From NCBI GenBank assembly GCA_025666215.1, contig CP102593.1:2741001-2805000 (forward strand): a DNA stretch of 64,000 bases, given 5' to 3'. Shown one piece after another: positions 47,819 to 56,289 of this stretch; positions within the stretch are counted from its first letter, which is position 1; each line of letters opens with the position of its first letter. The notes below the pieces were generated by a model. That model was not told the origin of the DNA, did not search any database, and saw only the letters and a list, made by a program, of their open reading frames with translations. This DNA is from Xanthomonas campestris pv. phormiicola. Lineage in GTDB: Bacteria > Pseudomonadota > Gammaproteobacteria > Xanthomonadales > Xanthomonadaceae. The translations under genes were made by a program, and so were the position numbers.

Positions 47819-49048
47819 TCACTTCGGCTGTCGCACCGGAATCACGATCCGGAACGTGGAGCCCTCGCCGACGCTGCTGCTCACGTCGATGCGGCCGTGG
47901 TGCTTGTTGATGATGCCGTAGGAGATCGACAGGCCCAGGCCGGTGCCGCTGCCGACCGGCTTGGTGGTGAAGAACGGGTCGAAGATGCGCTGCAGCAGGT
48001 CCGCCGGAATGCCGGCGCCGGAGTCCTTGAACTCGATCCACACCTCCTCGCCGTCCTGGCCGGTGCTGACCACGATGGTACCGCGCTCGCCGATCGCCTG
48101 GCCGGCGTTGAGCAGCAGGTTCATGTACACCTGGTTGAGCTCGGACGGCAGGCACTCGACCAGCGGCAGGTTGCCGTAGTGGCGGTCCAGGGTGACCTTG
48201 TACTTGAGCTCGTTCCAGATGATGTTGATCGTGGACTCGAGCCCGGAATGCAGGTCCACCAGCTTCCACGATTCCTCGCGGCCTGAGTACGAGAAGTCCT
48301 TCAGGTCGCGCACGATGCGCGTCACCCGCTCGATGCCTTCGCGCGACTCGGCCATCAGCTGCGGCAGGTCGCGGCTGATGAAATCGATGTCGAAACGGTT
48401 GCGGATGTCGTCGATCTCCGGGATCAGCGTCTTCGGATCGGGCGCGCGCAAGGCGCGCTCGTAGGCCTCGATCAGGGTGAACAGGCTTCGCAGGTATTCC
48501 TGCAGGCTGCCCAGGTTGGAATGCACATAGCCGATCGGATTGTTGATCTCGTGGGCGACGCCGGCGGCGAGCTGGCCGATCGAAGCCATCTTTTCCGACT
48601 GCAGCAGTTTTTCCTGCGCGCCGTTGAGGCGCAGATAGGCCTGGCGCAGCTCGGCGTGGCGCTGCTGCAGTTCCTGTTCGTAGTCCTGCTGGCCTTCGAT
48701 GCCCTGGATCAGCACCAGAAAGTGGCCGTCGTCGCCGTCGGCATGGAAATACAGATGCGCCAGCACCACGTGTTCTTCGGTCGGCAAGCTGCCGCTCCAG
48801 CGGCCGGTGCTGCGCGCCTGCGACAGCGCATCGCTGGGCAGCCACTGCGCCAGGCGTTCGCCCAGGGCGCAATCGTCGGAGATCTCGGCATTGCACAGGT
48901 GGCCGCGTGCGGCACTGTTGGCCAGCAGCAGGCGGCCGTCGGCGCGGAACAGCACCAGTCCTTCGTCGATCAGCTCGCTCAGCGCGAGCAGGCTCTTGCG
49001 CGAAGGCAACGGCACCGTCTCGGTGTAATCGGGATCGGCAAAATTCAC
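47819..49048 (-). CDS. Soluble sensor histidine kinase (RavA-like)
   Basis: A 409-residue kinase without membrane helices. Residues 20-120 form a PAS-like sensor, followed by a coiled coil (QELQQRHAELRQAYLRLNG), the H-box GVAHEINNPIGYVHSNL and a HATPase domain (LNQVYMNLLLNAGQAI, DSGAGIP, FDPFFTTKPVGSGTGLGL). Its convergent position next to the RavR-like regulator fits the third member, RavA, described in X. campestris. Start codon is GTG. It reads towards the regulator; the inverted-repeat element lies between them. Confidence 0.87.
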   Translation of the reverse strand: MNFADPDYTETVPLPSRKSLLALSELIDEGLVLFRADGRLLLANSAARGHLCNAEISDDCALGERLAQWLPSDALSQARSTGRWSGSLPTEEHVVLAHLYFHADGDDGHFLVLIQGIEGQQDYEQELQQRHAELRQAYLRLNGAQEKLLQSEKMASIGQLAAGVAHEINNPIGYVHSNLGSLQEYLRSLFTLIEAYERALRAPDPKTLIPEIDDIRNRFDIDFISRDLPQLMAESREGIERVTRIVRDLKDFSYSGREESWKLVDLHSGLESTINIIWNELKYKVTLDRHYGNLPLVECLPSELNQVYMNLLLNAGQAIGERGTIVVSTGQDGEEVWIEFKDSGAGIPADLLQRIFDPFFTTKPVGSGTGLGLSISYGIINKHHGRIDVSSSVGEGSTFRIVIPVRQPK

Positions 49049-49151
49049 GGAAGGCAGCGGGTAACGAGCGGACGCTCAATATACGCCGATGCCATCGCCA
49101 GGTGCGTGGACGCCGGCACTTGGCCGGCATGCAGTGACGCGATTGGCGTTC

Positions 49152-49496
49152 TCAGGCGATCGCCAGCGGGCGGCTCATCCGCAAGGTGCTGGACTGGCCG
49201 TTGGCATCGTAGGACGACGCGCTCTCGCTGCGGCCCAGGTGCCGCAGCGCCCAGTTGACTTCGCGCCGCCGCCGCGACAGCAACGCGCCGTTGGCGCGGT
49301 TGGCGTCTGCCAGCTCGCGCAACAGCGATTCGGCCTCGGCACCGGCCGGCACGTCGGCCTCCAGCGCCCGCAGCGCGGCCAGCTTGTCGCCGGTCGCCCG
49401 CATCAGCCCTTCCACGTTGTGATCCAACAAGGCCTGCCGTTCGCCGGCGAGCGCGTCGCTGAGCTGCTGCAAGGGGTTGGTCACGGTCGTGTTCAT
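49152..49496 (-). CDS. flgN: Flagellar chaperone FlgN
   Basis: A 114-residue, mainly helical protein (LQQLSDALAGERQALLDHN; GDKLAALRALEADV; SLLRELADANRANGALLSRRRREV) typical of FlgN, which holds the hook-filament junction proteins FlgK and FlgL before export. It overlaps flgM by four bases and shares its sigma-28 promoter. The last 25 residues are Ser-rich and probably disordered. Confidence 0.87.
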   Translation of the reverse strand: MNTTVTNPLQQLSDALAGERQALLDHNVEGLMRATGDKLAALRALEADVPAGAEAESLLRELADANRANGALLSRRRREVNWALRHLGRSESASSYDANGQSSTLRMSRPLAIA

Positions 49497-49810
49497 GCGC
49501 TGAGCTGCTGGTCCATCTGCAGCATGCGGCTGGCGATGACGTCCGGGTTGACCTTGTAGCTGCCGCTCTGCAGCGCGCTGCGCACCGACTCGACGCGGTT
49601 GCTGTCCACCGCCGGTGCCGCCGCCAGCTGGCGCTGCAGGCTTTGCAGCCCGGACGCTTCGCCGGTCAGGCGCAGACTGTCGGTCGCGGCCGTGGCGGCC
49701 ACCGCACTCGTCTGGCCGTCCTCGGACGCGCCGGAGGCGGCCTTGGTGTTGACGGTCGAAGTACGAAGGGTGGCCTGGGCCGGCAAATTCCCCTCAATTT
49801 TCTGGCTCAT
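49493..49810 (-). CDS. flgM: Anti-sigma-28 factor FlgM
   Basis: A 105-residue protein, disordered and Ser/Thr/Ala-rich in the first half, with the sigma-28 binding helices in the second (SNRVESVRSALQSGSYKVNPDVIASRMLQMD). It blocks FliA until it is exported through the finished hook. The gene is under a FliA promoter (49840-49866), giving the usual feedback loop. Confidence 0.92.
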   Translation of the reverse strand: MSQKIEGNLPAQATLRTSTVNTKAASGASEDGQTSAVAATAATDSLRLTGEASGLQSLQRQLAAAPAVDSNRVESVRSALQSGSYKVNPDVIASRMLQMDQQLSA

Positions 49811-49831
49811 GACGAAATCCTGCTACGGGTT

Positions 49832-49866
49832 CGGTGTAGGTAACGGCCCTACACCGACGAACTTTA
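49832..49866 (-). promoter_or_regulatory. Sigma-28 promoter of flgM with a palindrome around the -10 box
   Basis: Reading leftwards: TAAAGTTC (49866-49859), 11 bases, GCCGTTAC (49847-49840). A perfect 9-bp inverted repeat, CGGTGTAGG (49832-49840) and CCTACACCG (49848-49856), encloses the -10 box in its 7-base centre. Confidence 0.8.
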
Positions 49867-49875
49867 GGCCAGATC

Positions 49876-50520
49876 TCAGCGCGTCACAAAAACGTCGCCA
49901 TTTTGTGACACGGTTCCCTGAACGACGCGACGAGACGACAGGTTTTCGACGGTCACCCGCTCGTTCTCGCCACCGTCGCTGAGCGCGCGCCCCGCCATGC
50001 GCACTTCCAGCGCCCCGTTGCGCGCCACCAGCGCCACATTGTCGCCGCGCCGCACCAGCCGCTGCGCGACCAGATCACTGGCCGACAACAGGGTGCCGGC
50101 CGGCAACGTACGCCGCACCACCCTGCCGATCGCCGCGGCCGGATCGGTCATTGCCGCACCGACGATGCGCGCCGCGTCGCGCTTCTCGATCACCATATCG
50201 GCCGCCCCCACGGTTTCTCCAGCGGCCAGGCCACGGCCCAGCACCAGCACGTCCTGCAGGCGCCGCACCTTGACCGGCACGAACAGGCGCCAGCCGGCCT
50301 CGCGCGGGCAACTCACTTCCACTGTCGTGGTTCCTGTCGGCTGCGCCTGCAGCGACACCGGGCACAGCGGCACGCGGACCGACGGGTCCAGAGTGGCCTC
50401 GGCTTCGGCATCGGCGCCAAGAGTGGACAGCGCCGCGGCGCGGATCGAATCCACCGATTGGAATTCCGCGGCCCAGGCCGGCGTCGCCGCCAGCAGGACC
50501 ACTAACAGGGTCAGGCGCAT
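49876..50520 (-). CDS. flgA: Flagella basal body P-ring formation protein FlgA
   Basis: A 214-residue periplasmic chaperone for FlgI with a signal peptide ending near residue 18 (AATPAWA). The C-terminal SAF-like domain (VLVLGRGLAAGETVGAADMV, RRTLPAGTLLSASDL) and the final NLSSRRVVQGTVSQNGDV strand are characteristic. I chose the ATG at 50520 because of the signal peptide and because a sigma-54 promoter lies just upstream at 50554-50569. Confidence 0.9.
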   Translation of the reverse strand: MRLTLLVVLLAATPAWAAEFQSVDSIRAAALSTLGADAEAEATLDPSVRVPLCPVSLQAQPTGTTTVEVSCPREAGWRLFVPVKVRRLQDVLVLGRGLAAGETVGAADMVIEKRDAARIVGAAMTDPAAAIGRVVRRTLPAGTLLSASDLVAQRLVRRGDNVALVARNGALEVRMAGRALSDGGENERVTVENLSSRRVVQGTVSQNGDVFVTR

Positions 50521-50553
50521 GGCCGTCTCTCCATGAAGGTGTCGCCACTGGCA

Positions 50554-50569
50554 TGCAAAGCCTGTGCCG
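50554..50569 (-). promoter_or_regulatory. Sigma-54 promoter of flgA
   Basis: Reading leftwards: CGGCACAGGCTTTGCA, with GG and GC separated by exactly ten bases, as required for RpoN. It lies 34 bases before the flgA ATG. Confidence 0.75.
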
Positions 50570-50625
50570 AACTCCAGGCCTGGCGGCGACAGCGCGGCCT
50601 CAAGTTCCGCGGCGAGTGCGCCGAT

Positions 50626-51579
50626 ATGAACCCCATGTCTCATGACCTGCTCAACCGAATCGACCAGCGCACCCGCTTGGCGGGCCACAATCGGCTTGCC
50701 CTGCTGCTGTTCCGGCTGGGCGGCCGTCAGCTTTTTGGCGTGAACGTCTTCAAGGTGCAGGAAGTGCTGCGCCGGCCGGAGCTGTTCCAGGTGCCGGGGC
50801 TGCCACTGCAATTCTCCGGGGTCGCCGATGTGCGCGGCCGTTCGGTACCGGTGCTCGACCTGGGCCTGGCGATCGGCCATCCGGAACGCGAGACGCACGC
50901 CGACAAGGCGCCCGGCTACCTGGTGGTCACCGAGTTCAACCGCTCGGTGCAGGGCTTCCTGGTCAGCGGCGTGGAGCGCATCGTCAACATCGCGGTGGAG
51001 GACATCCATCCGCCGCCGGAACTGGGCGCCGAATCCAGCTACCTGACCGCGGTGACCCGCTTCCAGGGCGAGCTGATCCAGGTCATCGACGTGGAAAGCG
51101 TGCTGGCCGACATCGCCCAGAACCGCACCGAGGCGCTGATCGACCCGGCGCTGGCGCTCACCGGCGCGCAGCTGCAGGTGCTGGTGGTGGACGACTCGCG
51201 CGTGGCGCGGCAGCAGATCCGCAGCGTGCTCGACCAGCTAGGGGTCGGCGCCACCCTGCTGTCCGACGGCCGCCAGGCCCTGGACCATCTCCTGCAGATC
51301 CACGCCGGCGGCGAGAATCCGGCCGACCGCTACGCCATGGTGATCTCCGACATCGAGATGCCGGCGATGGACGGCTACACGCTGACGACGGAAATCCGGC
51401 GCCACCCCGGCCTGGCCGGCCTGTACGTGCTGCTGCACACCTCGCTGTCGGGGGTGTTCAACAACGCCATGGTCGAGCGCGTCGGCGCCAACGCCTTCGT
51501 CGCCAAGTACAGCCCGCACGAACTGGCCGATTACGTGCTGGCGCGGCTGCGGGTGGTCGCCGAGGCCCAGGCCGCCTAG
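50626..51579 (+). CDS. cheV: Chemotaxis coupling/phosphotransfer protein CheV
   Basis: A 317-residue protein: an N-terminal CheW domain (residues 25-165; LFRLGGRQLFGVNVFKVQEVL, SGVADVRGRSVPVLDL) and a C-terminal receiver domain (about 185-310) with phospho-Asp in VISDIEMPAMDGYTLT. It links receptors to CheA and damps the signal. It is divergent from flgA and precedes the flgB operon. The start may also be the ATG at 50635. Confidence 0.93.
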   Translation: MNPMSHDLLNRIDQRTRLAGHNRLALLLFRLGGRQLFGVNVFKVQEVLRRPELFQVPGLPLQFSGVADVRGRSVPVLDLGLAIGHPERETHADKAPGYLVVTEFNRSVQGFLVSGVERIVNIAVEDIHPPPELGAESSYLTAVTRFQGELIQVIDVESVLADIAQNRTEALIDPALALTGAQLQVLVVDDSRVARQQIRSVLDQLGVGATLLSDGRQALDHLLQIHAGGENPADRYAMVISDIEMPAMDGYTLTTEIRRHPGLAGLYVLLHTSLSGVFNNAMVERVGANAFVAKYSPHELADYVLARLRVVAEAQAA

Positions 51580-51590
51580 CGTTTCGCGGC

Positions 51591-51607
51591 CCCGGCGCGA
51601 CGCCGGG
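51591..51607 (+). terminator. Hairpin after cheV
   Basis: CCCGGCG, loop CGA, CGCCGGG, 12 bases after the cheV stop. No T run; a modest candidate terminator separating cheV from the flgB operon. Confidence 0.4.
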
Positions 51608-51681
51608 CGCCCAGCAGCACGCCTTCCGCCGCAATGGCGAAGGCCGCCCCACCGCGCCGCACGGCGCGCACACCCCGGTTC

Positions 51682-51696
51682 TGGCACAGACTTTGC
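51682..51696 (+). promoter_or_regulatory. Sigma-54 promoter of the flgB operon
   Basis: TGGCACAGACTTTGC: perfect -24 (TGGCAC) and -12 (TTGC) boxes with ten bases between GG and GC. It lies 34 bases before the flgB ATG. In Xanthomonas, RpoN with FleQ drives the basal-body genes. Confidence 0.88.
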
Positions 51697-51729
51697 CTGT
51701 ACTCCTGCAACGAACCGCGGGAGCGCGCC

Positions 51730-52131
51730 ATGCCCAATCTGATTTCATCCTACCTAGGTGTCCACGGCGACGCCCTGCCGCTGCGCGAGCAACGGATGAA
51801 GCTGATCGCCAGCAACCTCAGCAATGTCGACACGCCCGGCTACAAGGCGCAGGACCTGGATTTCGACGCGGCGATGCGCGCCGCGCAGGGCCAGCGCGAC
51901 GGCAGCCAGCTGCAGGTCACCGACAGCCGCCACATCGCGGTCGGCGGCAGCACCGGGCTCAATCCGTTCCAGGTCACCCGCGAGGCCAACCAGCCCAGCC
52001 TCGACGGCAACACCGTCGATGCGGACACCGAACGCGCCGCCTACGGCCGCGCCGCGCTGGAATACCGCGCCTCGCTGAGCTTCGTCGAATCCAAGGTGCG
52101 CAGCATGCTCACCGCGATCACAGGCCAATAA
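51730..52131 (+). CDS. flgB: Flagellar basal-body rod protein FlgB
   Basis: A 133-residue proximal rod subunit with the flagellar rod motif ASNLSNVDTPGYKAQDLDF near the N-terminus and a C-terminal helix (EYRASLSFVESKVRSMLTAI). It starts at ATG 51730 with GGGAG a few bases upstream. It is the first of eleven flg genes read in the same direction. Confidence 0.95.
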   Translation: MPNLISSYLGVHGDALPLREQRMKLIASNLSNVDTPGYKAQDLDFDAAMRAAQGQRDGSQLQVTDSRHIAVGGSTGLNPFQVTREANQPSLDGNTVDADTERAAYGRAALEYRASLSFVESKVRSMLTAITGQ

Positions 52132-52133
52132 GC

Positions 52134-52541
52134 ATGAGCAATCTGCCGATTTTCGACGTCGCCGGCTCCGCGCTGCAGGCGCAGTCGGTGCGACTGAGCA
52201 CCATCGCCAGCAACCTGGCCAACGCCGATTCGGTGGCCGGGTCGGCCGCAGCGGCCTACAAGCCGATCGAGCCGATCTTCCAGGCGGTGCGCAACCCGCA
52301 CGACAGCAGCCTGACCGCGGTCAACGTCAAGGAAATCACCCAGAGCAAGGATCCGCCGATCAAACGCTACGAACCCGGCCATCCGCTCGCCGATGCCGAC
52401 GGCTACATCTACTCGCCGGACGTGGACCCGGTGTCGCAGATGGTCAACCTGATCTCCGCCTCGCGCAATTACCAGGCGGGCGTGGAAGTCCTCAACACCG
52501 CCAAGGAACTGGCGTTGGCCACCATCTCCATGGGCCGCTAA
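52134..52541 (+). CDS. flgC: Flagellar basal-body rod protein FlgC
   Basis: A 135-residue proximal rod protein with IASNLANADS near the N-terminus and the C-terminal MVNLISASRNYQAGVEVLNTAKELAL helix. It starts two bases after the flgB stop. Confidence 0.95.
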   Translation: MSNLPIFDVAGSALQAQSVRLSTIASNLANADSVAGSAAAAYKPIEPIFQAVRNPHDSSLTAVNVKEITQSKDPPIKRYEPGHPLADADGYIYSPDVDPVSQMVNLISASRNYQAGVEVLNTAKELALATISMGR

Positions 52542-52580
52542 GCGCCCTCCCTCCCGCCGCCTAACGGCCTAGGACTACCG

Positions 52581-53252
52581 ATGAGTACCGTCTCCAGCGA
52601 CATCTATTCCAGCCTCGGATTGACCGCCTCCAGCGCCAGCAAGACCACCAACACGTCGTCGTCGCTGAGCCAGGCCGATTTCCTGAAGCTGATGACCGAG
52701 CAGTTGCAGCACCAGGACCCGCTCAAACCGATGGACAACAGCCAGATGGTCTCGCAGATGGCGCAACTGTCCACCGTGCAGGGCATCGGCGATCTCAACA
52801 AGACCGTGACCGCCCTGTCCAGTTCGATGAGCACCGACCAGATCCTGCGCGGCGCCCAGTTGGTCGGACACAAGGTGCTGGTGCCGTCGGCGACGATGCC
52901 GCTGGGCAGCGAAGGCGGTACCACCGGCGTGGTCGCCGCGCCCAGCGCCGGCATCGTCAACCTCACCGTCACCGATGCCAACGGCAACGCGGTCAAGCAG
53001 ATCAGCGTCAGCGCCAGCAAGGCCGGCGAAGTCAATTTCAGTTGGGACGGCACCGACACCGCCGGCAATCGCATGCCGGCCGGCACCTACGGCGTCACCG
53101 CCACGCATACCGACAGCAGCGGCACCAACACCTCGCTGTCCACCTACGTCCAGGCCCCGGTCGAGAGCGCCACCATCGGCTCGGACGGCATCTACCTCGA
53201 CCTGACCGGGCTGGGCACCGCCCCGCTCGCCAACGTGCTCCGCGTCAGCTGA
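52581..53252 (+). CDS. flgD: Flagellar hook assembly (cap) protein FlgD
   Basis: A 223-residue hook-cap protein: N-terminal LSQADFLKLMTEQLQHQDPLKPMDNSQMVSQMAQLS segment is described here as the conserved FLKLM...QDPLKP...MVSQMAQ pattern, followed by a tudor/FnIII-like hook-capping domain (NFSWDGTDTAGNRMPAGTY). It guides hook subunit polymerisation and is shed after hook completion. Confidence 0.93.
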   Translation: MSTVSSDIYSSLGLTASSASKTTNTSSSLSQADFLKLMTEQLQHQDPLKPMDNSQMVSQMAQLSTVQGIGDLNKTVTALSSSMSTDQILRGAQLVGHKVLVPSATMPLGSEGGTTGVVAAPSAGIVNLTVTDANGNAVKQISVSASKAGEVNFSWDGTDTAGNRMPAGTYGVTATHTDSSGTNTSLSTYVQAPVESATIGSDGIYLDLTGLGTAPLANVLRVS

Positions 53253-53277
53253 GCCGGCCAATCCACAGGAGTCCATC

Positions 53278-54501
53278 ATGGGTTTCAATACTTCGCTGTC
53301 CGGTATCAAAGCGGCCAACTCCGACCTCAACGTCACCGCCAACAACATCGCCAACGTCAACACCACCGGCTTCAAGGAGTCGCGCGCCGAGTTCGCCGAC
53401 CTGTTCTCGGCCACCGGCTACGGCCTGGCGCGCAATGCGATCGGCGCCGGCGTGCGGGTCAGCAACGTCGCCCAGCAGTTCTCGCAGGGCAACGTCGACC
53501 CGACCGGGCGCAACCTGGACCTGGCGATCTCCGGCGACGGCTTCTTCACCCTGACCAACAATGGCGCCAAGGTCTATTCGCGCGCCGGCAACTTCCAGAC
53601 CGACGCCGATGGCTACGTGGTCAATCCACAGGGCGCCAAGCTGCAGGTGTTCCCGCCGGCGGCCAACGGCAACGGCTTCGCGGTCGGCACGTTGAGCGAT
53701 CTGCAACTGCTGACCACCGACAGCGCGCCGAAGCAGACCAGCACGGTGAATCTGATGTTCACCCTGCCGGGCAATGCCACCACGCCGACCGTGACCACCT
53801 TCGATCCGACCGACGCCAACAGCTACAACCACTCCACCGGCGGCATCACCGTCTACGATTCGCTGGGCGTCAGCCACACCCAGACCTCGTATTTCGTCAA
53901 GACCGCCAATGCCAACGAGTGGCAGGTGCACAACTATGTCGATGGCACCGCGGTCGGCAGCGCGAGCACGCTGCAGTTCGACGGCAACGGCGCCCTGACC
54001 AGCCCCTCCGACGGCAAGATCGTCTTGAGCACGTTCACCCCCAGCACCGGCGCCGGCACCCTCAACCTGACCCTGGACGTGAGCGGCTCGACCCAGTACG
54101 GCGAGGCGTTCGCGCTGCGCAATACCAGCCAGGACGGCTACGCCAGCGGCAAGCTCAACTCGATCAGCATCGACGCCAGCGGCGTGGTCTACGCGCGCTA
54201 CTCCAACAACGCCGACAAGGCGCTGGGCCAGGTGGCGATGACCAACTTCGTCAATCCGCAGGGGCTGAGCTCGCTGGGCGACAACGTCTGGGCCGAGAGC
54301 TCCTCGTCCGGGAGCGCACGTACCGGCGCGCCGGCGACGTCCGACTTCGGCAGCATCCAGTCCGGCGCGCTCGAAGCCTCCACCGTCGACCTCACCGAGC
54401 AGCTGGTCAACATGATCGTCGCGCAGCGCAACTTCCAGGCCAACTCGCAGATGATCTCGACCCAGGATCAGGTCACGCAGACCATCATCAATATCCGTTG
54501 A
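53278..54501 (+). CDS. flgE: Flagellar hook protein FlgE
   Basis: A 407-residue hook subunit. The N-terminus carries TANNIANVNTTGFKESRAEF, the C-terminus STVDLTEQLVNMIVAQRNF and QMISTQDQVTQTIINI, which together build the coiled-coil core; the middle is a variable Ser/Thr/Gly/Asn-rich part exposed on the hook. Spacing to flgD is 25 bases with AGGAG before the ATG. Confidence 0.95.
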   Translation: MGFNTSLSGIKAANSDLNVTANNIANVNTTGFKESRAEFADLFSATGYGLARNAIGAGVRVSNVAQQFSQGNVDPTGRNLDLAISGDGFFTLTNNGAKVYSRAGNFQTDADGYVVNPQGAKLQVFPPAANGNGFAVGTLSDLQLLTTDSAPKQTSTVNLMFTLPGNATTPTVTTFDPTDANSYNHSTGGITVYDSLGVSHTQTSYFVKTANANEWQVHNYVDGTAVGSASTLQFDGNGALTSPSDGKIVLSTFTPSTGAGTLNLTLDVSGSTQYGEAFALRNTSQDGYASGKLNSISIDASGVVYARYSNNADKALGQVAMTNFVNPQGLSSLGDNVWAESSSSGSARTGAPATSDFGSIQSGALEASTVDLTEQLVNMIVAQRNFQANSQMISTQDQVTQTIINIR

Positions 54502-54508
54502 TGACCGC

Positions 54509-54604
54509 CGGGAATCGGGAACGGGGAATCGAGAATCGTAAACGCGGTTCCCGGCGCCGAATTTCCGCTTTCCTCCATTTCCGATTCTCCATTCCCGGTT
54601 CCCG
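54509..54604. repeat. GGGAATC inverted-repeat element between flgE and flgF
   Basis: Left arm 54509-54538 (CGGGAATCGGGAACGGGG and on) and right arm 54582-54604 are inverted copies with steps of GGGAAYC. The right arm ends three bases before the flgF ATG, so flgF has no ordinary ribosome binding site. The unit resembles the element at 47705-47817. Confidence 0.85.
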
Positions 54605-54607
54605 TCC

Positions 54608-55363
54608 ATGGACAAAGCACTCTACGTCGCCATGACCGGCGCCCGCGCTTCGCTGCAGGCGCAGGGCACGGTGTCGCACAATCTGGCCAACGTCGATACC
54701 GCCGGTTTCAAGGCGGCGCTGGCCAATACCGAGGCGTTCCGCATCAAGGGCGCCGGCTATCCGTCGCGGATCGATGCGCTGCACATCGACCAGGGCTTCA
54801 ATCGCGATGTCGGCGCGCAGCAGGTGACCGGCAATGCGCTGGACGTCTCGCTCAGCGCCGACAACTGGCTGGCGGTGCAGGCCAGCGACGGCAAGGAGGC
54901 GTACACGCGCGGCGGCGAACTGGCGTTGACCCCGAACGGCCAGCTGGTCACTTCCAGCGGCCGCGCGGTGCTCGACGACCAGGGCAATCCGATGGCGATC
55001 CCGCCGCACCAGTCGCTGGAGATCGGCGCCGACGGTTCGGTGTCGATCGTCCCGCTGGGCGAAGGTCCGCAGGCGATGACCGTGGTCGGCAAGATGAAGG
55101 TGGTGCAGGCGCCGGCCGAACGCCTGGAACGCCGCCCCGACGGGCTGATGCGCAACATCAGCGACGATCCGACCCAGGCCTTCGCCCTGGCCACCGGCAC
55201 CGCGGTCCACACCGGCGCGCTGGAAGGCAGCAATGTCGACGCCGCCGGCGCGCTGGTGCAGATGATCCAGCTGCAGCGCCAGTTCGAAATGCAGGTGAAG
55301 GTGATCAAGCACGGCGACGAGAACGCGCAGTCGGCCAACACCCTGCTGCGCCTGAACGGCTAA
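54608..55363 (+). CDS. flgF: Flagellar basal-body rod protein FlgF
   Basis: A 251-residue proximal-rod protein: VSHNLANVDTAGFKAAL near the start, YTRGGELALTPNGQLVTSSG in the middle, and a C-terminal rod helix with ALVQMIQLQRQFEMQVKVIKHG (20 of these residues at about 215-236). The inverted-repeat element abuts its ATG, so translation may depend on coupling or on unfolding of that RNA. Confidence 0.93.
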   Translation: MDKALYVAMTGARASLQAQGTVSHNLANVDTAGFKAALANTEAFRIKGAGYPSRIDALHIDQGFNRDVGAQQVTGNALDVSLSADNWLAVQASDGKEAYTRGGELALTPNGQLVTSSGRAVLDDQGNPMAIPPHQSLEIGADGSVSIVPLGEGPQAMTVVGKMKVVQAPAERLERRPDGLMRNISDDPTQAFALATGTAVHTGALEGSNVDAAGALVQMIQLQRQFEMQVKVIKHGDENAQSANTLLRLNG

Positions 55364-55411
55364 GCCCGGCGCGGGCGCCGCGCCGCCGCCGACGAAAAGC
55401 CGGCGCATTTG

Positions 55412-55427
55412 TGGCACGGCACATGCA
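55412..55427 (+). promoter_or_regulatory. Sigma-54 promoter of flgG
   Basis: TGGCACGGCACATGCA: a full -24 box, ten bases between GG and GC, and a near-consensus -12 box. It lies 53 bases before the flgG ATG, after a 117-base gap, and would give flgGHIJKL their own start. Confidence 0.75.
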
Positions 55428-55480
55428 TCAGTCCCCCTGCCCCTCGCGGATCTCGGGGCCACCATCAGAGGAATCGGGTC

Positions 55481-56266
55481 ATGAATCAGGCTTTGTGGGT
55501 CGCCAAGACCGGACTGGATGCGCAGCAGACGCGCATGTCGGTCGTGTCCAACAACCTGGCCAACACCAACACCACCGGCTTCAAGCGCGATCGCGCCAGC
55601 TTCGAGGACTTGCTGTACCAACAGGTGCGTCAGCCTGGCGGCGCGACTTCGGCGCAGACGCAGCTGCCGTCCGGCCTGCAGCTGGGCACCGGCGTGCGCG
55701 TGGTGTCCACCTCGAAGGATTTCGAGCAGGGCAACCCGCAGCAGACCGGGCGCGCGCTGGACGTGATGGTCAACGGCCGCGGCTTCTTCGAGGTGCAGAT
55801 GCCCGACGGCACTTCGGCCTACACCCGCGACGGCAGCTTCCAGATCAATTCGCAGGGCGAACTGGTGACCAACAGCGGCTATGCGGTGCAGCCCGGCATC
55901 CAGGTCCCGGAAGGGGCGCAGTCGCTGACCATCGGCACCGACGGCACGGTCAGCGTGCAGGTCGCCGGTACCGCCGCGGCGCTGGAGATCGGCTCGTTGA
56001 CGCTGAGCGATTTCATCAATCCCTCGGGCCTGCAGGCCAAGGGCGGAAACCTGTACGCGGAAACCGCCGCCTCCGGCCCGGCGCAGAACGGCACGCCCGG
56101 CCTCAATGGCCTCGGCACCACCGTGCAGGCCTCGCTGGAAGGCAGCAACGTCAACGTGGTCGAGGAGCTGGTCAGCATGATCGAGACCCAGCGCGCCTAC
56201 GAGATGAACGCCAAGGCGATCTCCACCACCGATTCGATGCTCGGCTATCTGAACAACAACGTCTGA
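55481..56266 (+). CDS. flgG: Flagellar distal rod protein FlgG
   Basis: A 261-residue distal rod protein: [20 protein letters not shown] at the start, [17 protein letters not shown] in the middle and [20 protein letters not shown] near the end are near-invariant. FlgG forms most of the drive shaft. The ATG at 55481 follows AGAGGAATCGGGTC. Confidence 0.96.
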   Translation: MNQALWVAKTGLDAQQTRMSVVSNNLANTNTTGFKRDRASFEDLLYQQVRQPGGATSAQTQLPSGLQLGTGVRVVSTSKDFEQGNPQQTGRALDVMVNGRGFFEVQMPDGTSAYTRDGSFQINSQGELVTNSGYAVQPGIQVPEGAQSLTIGTDGTVSVQVAGTAAALEIGSLTLSDFINPSGLQAKGGNLYAETAASGPAQNGTPGLNGLGTTVQASLEGSNVNVVEELVSMIETQRAYEMNAKAISTTDSMLGYLNNNV

Positions 56267-56289
56267 TCCCGACCTTTCTGGAAACCGCC

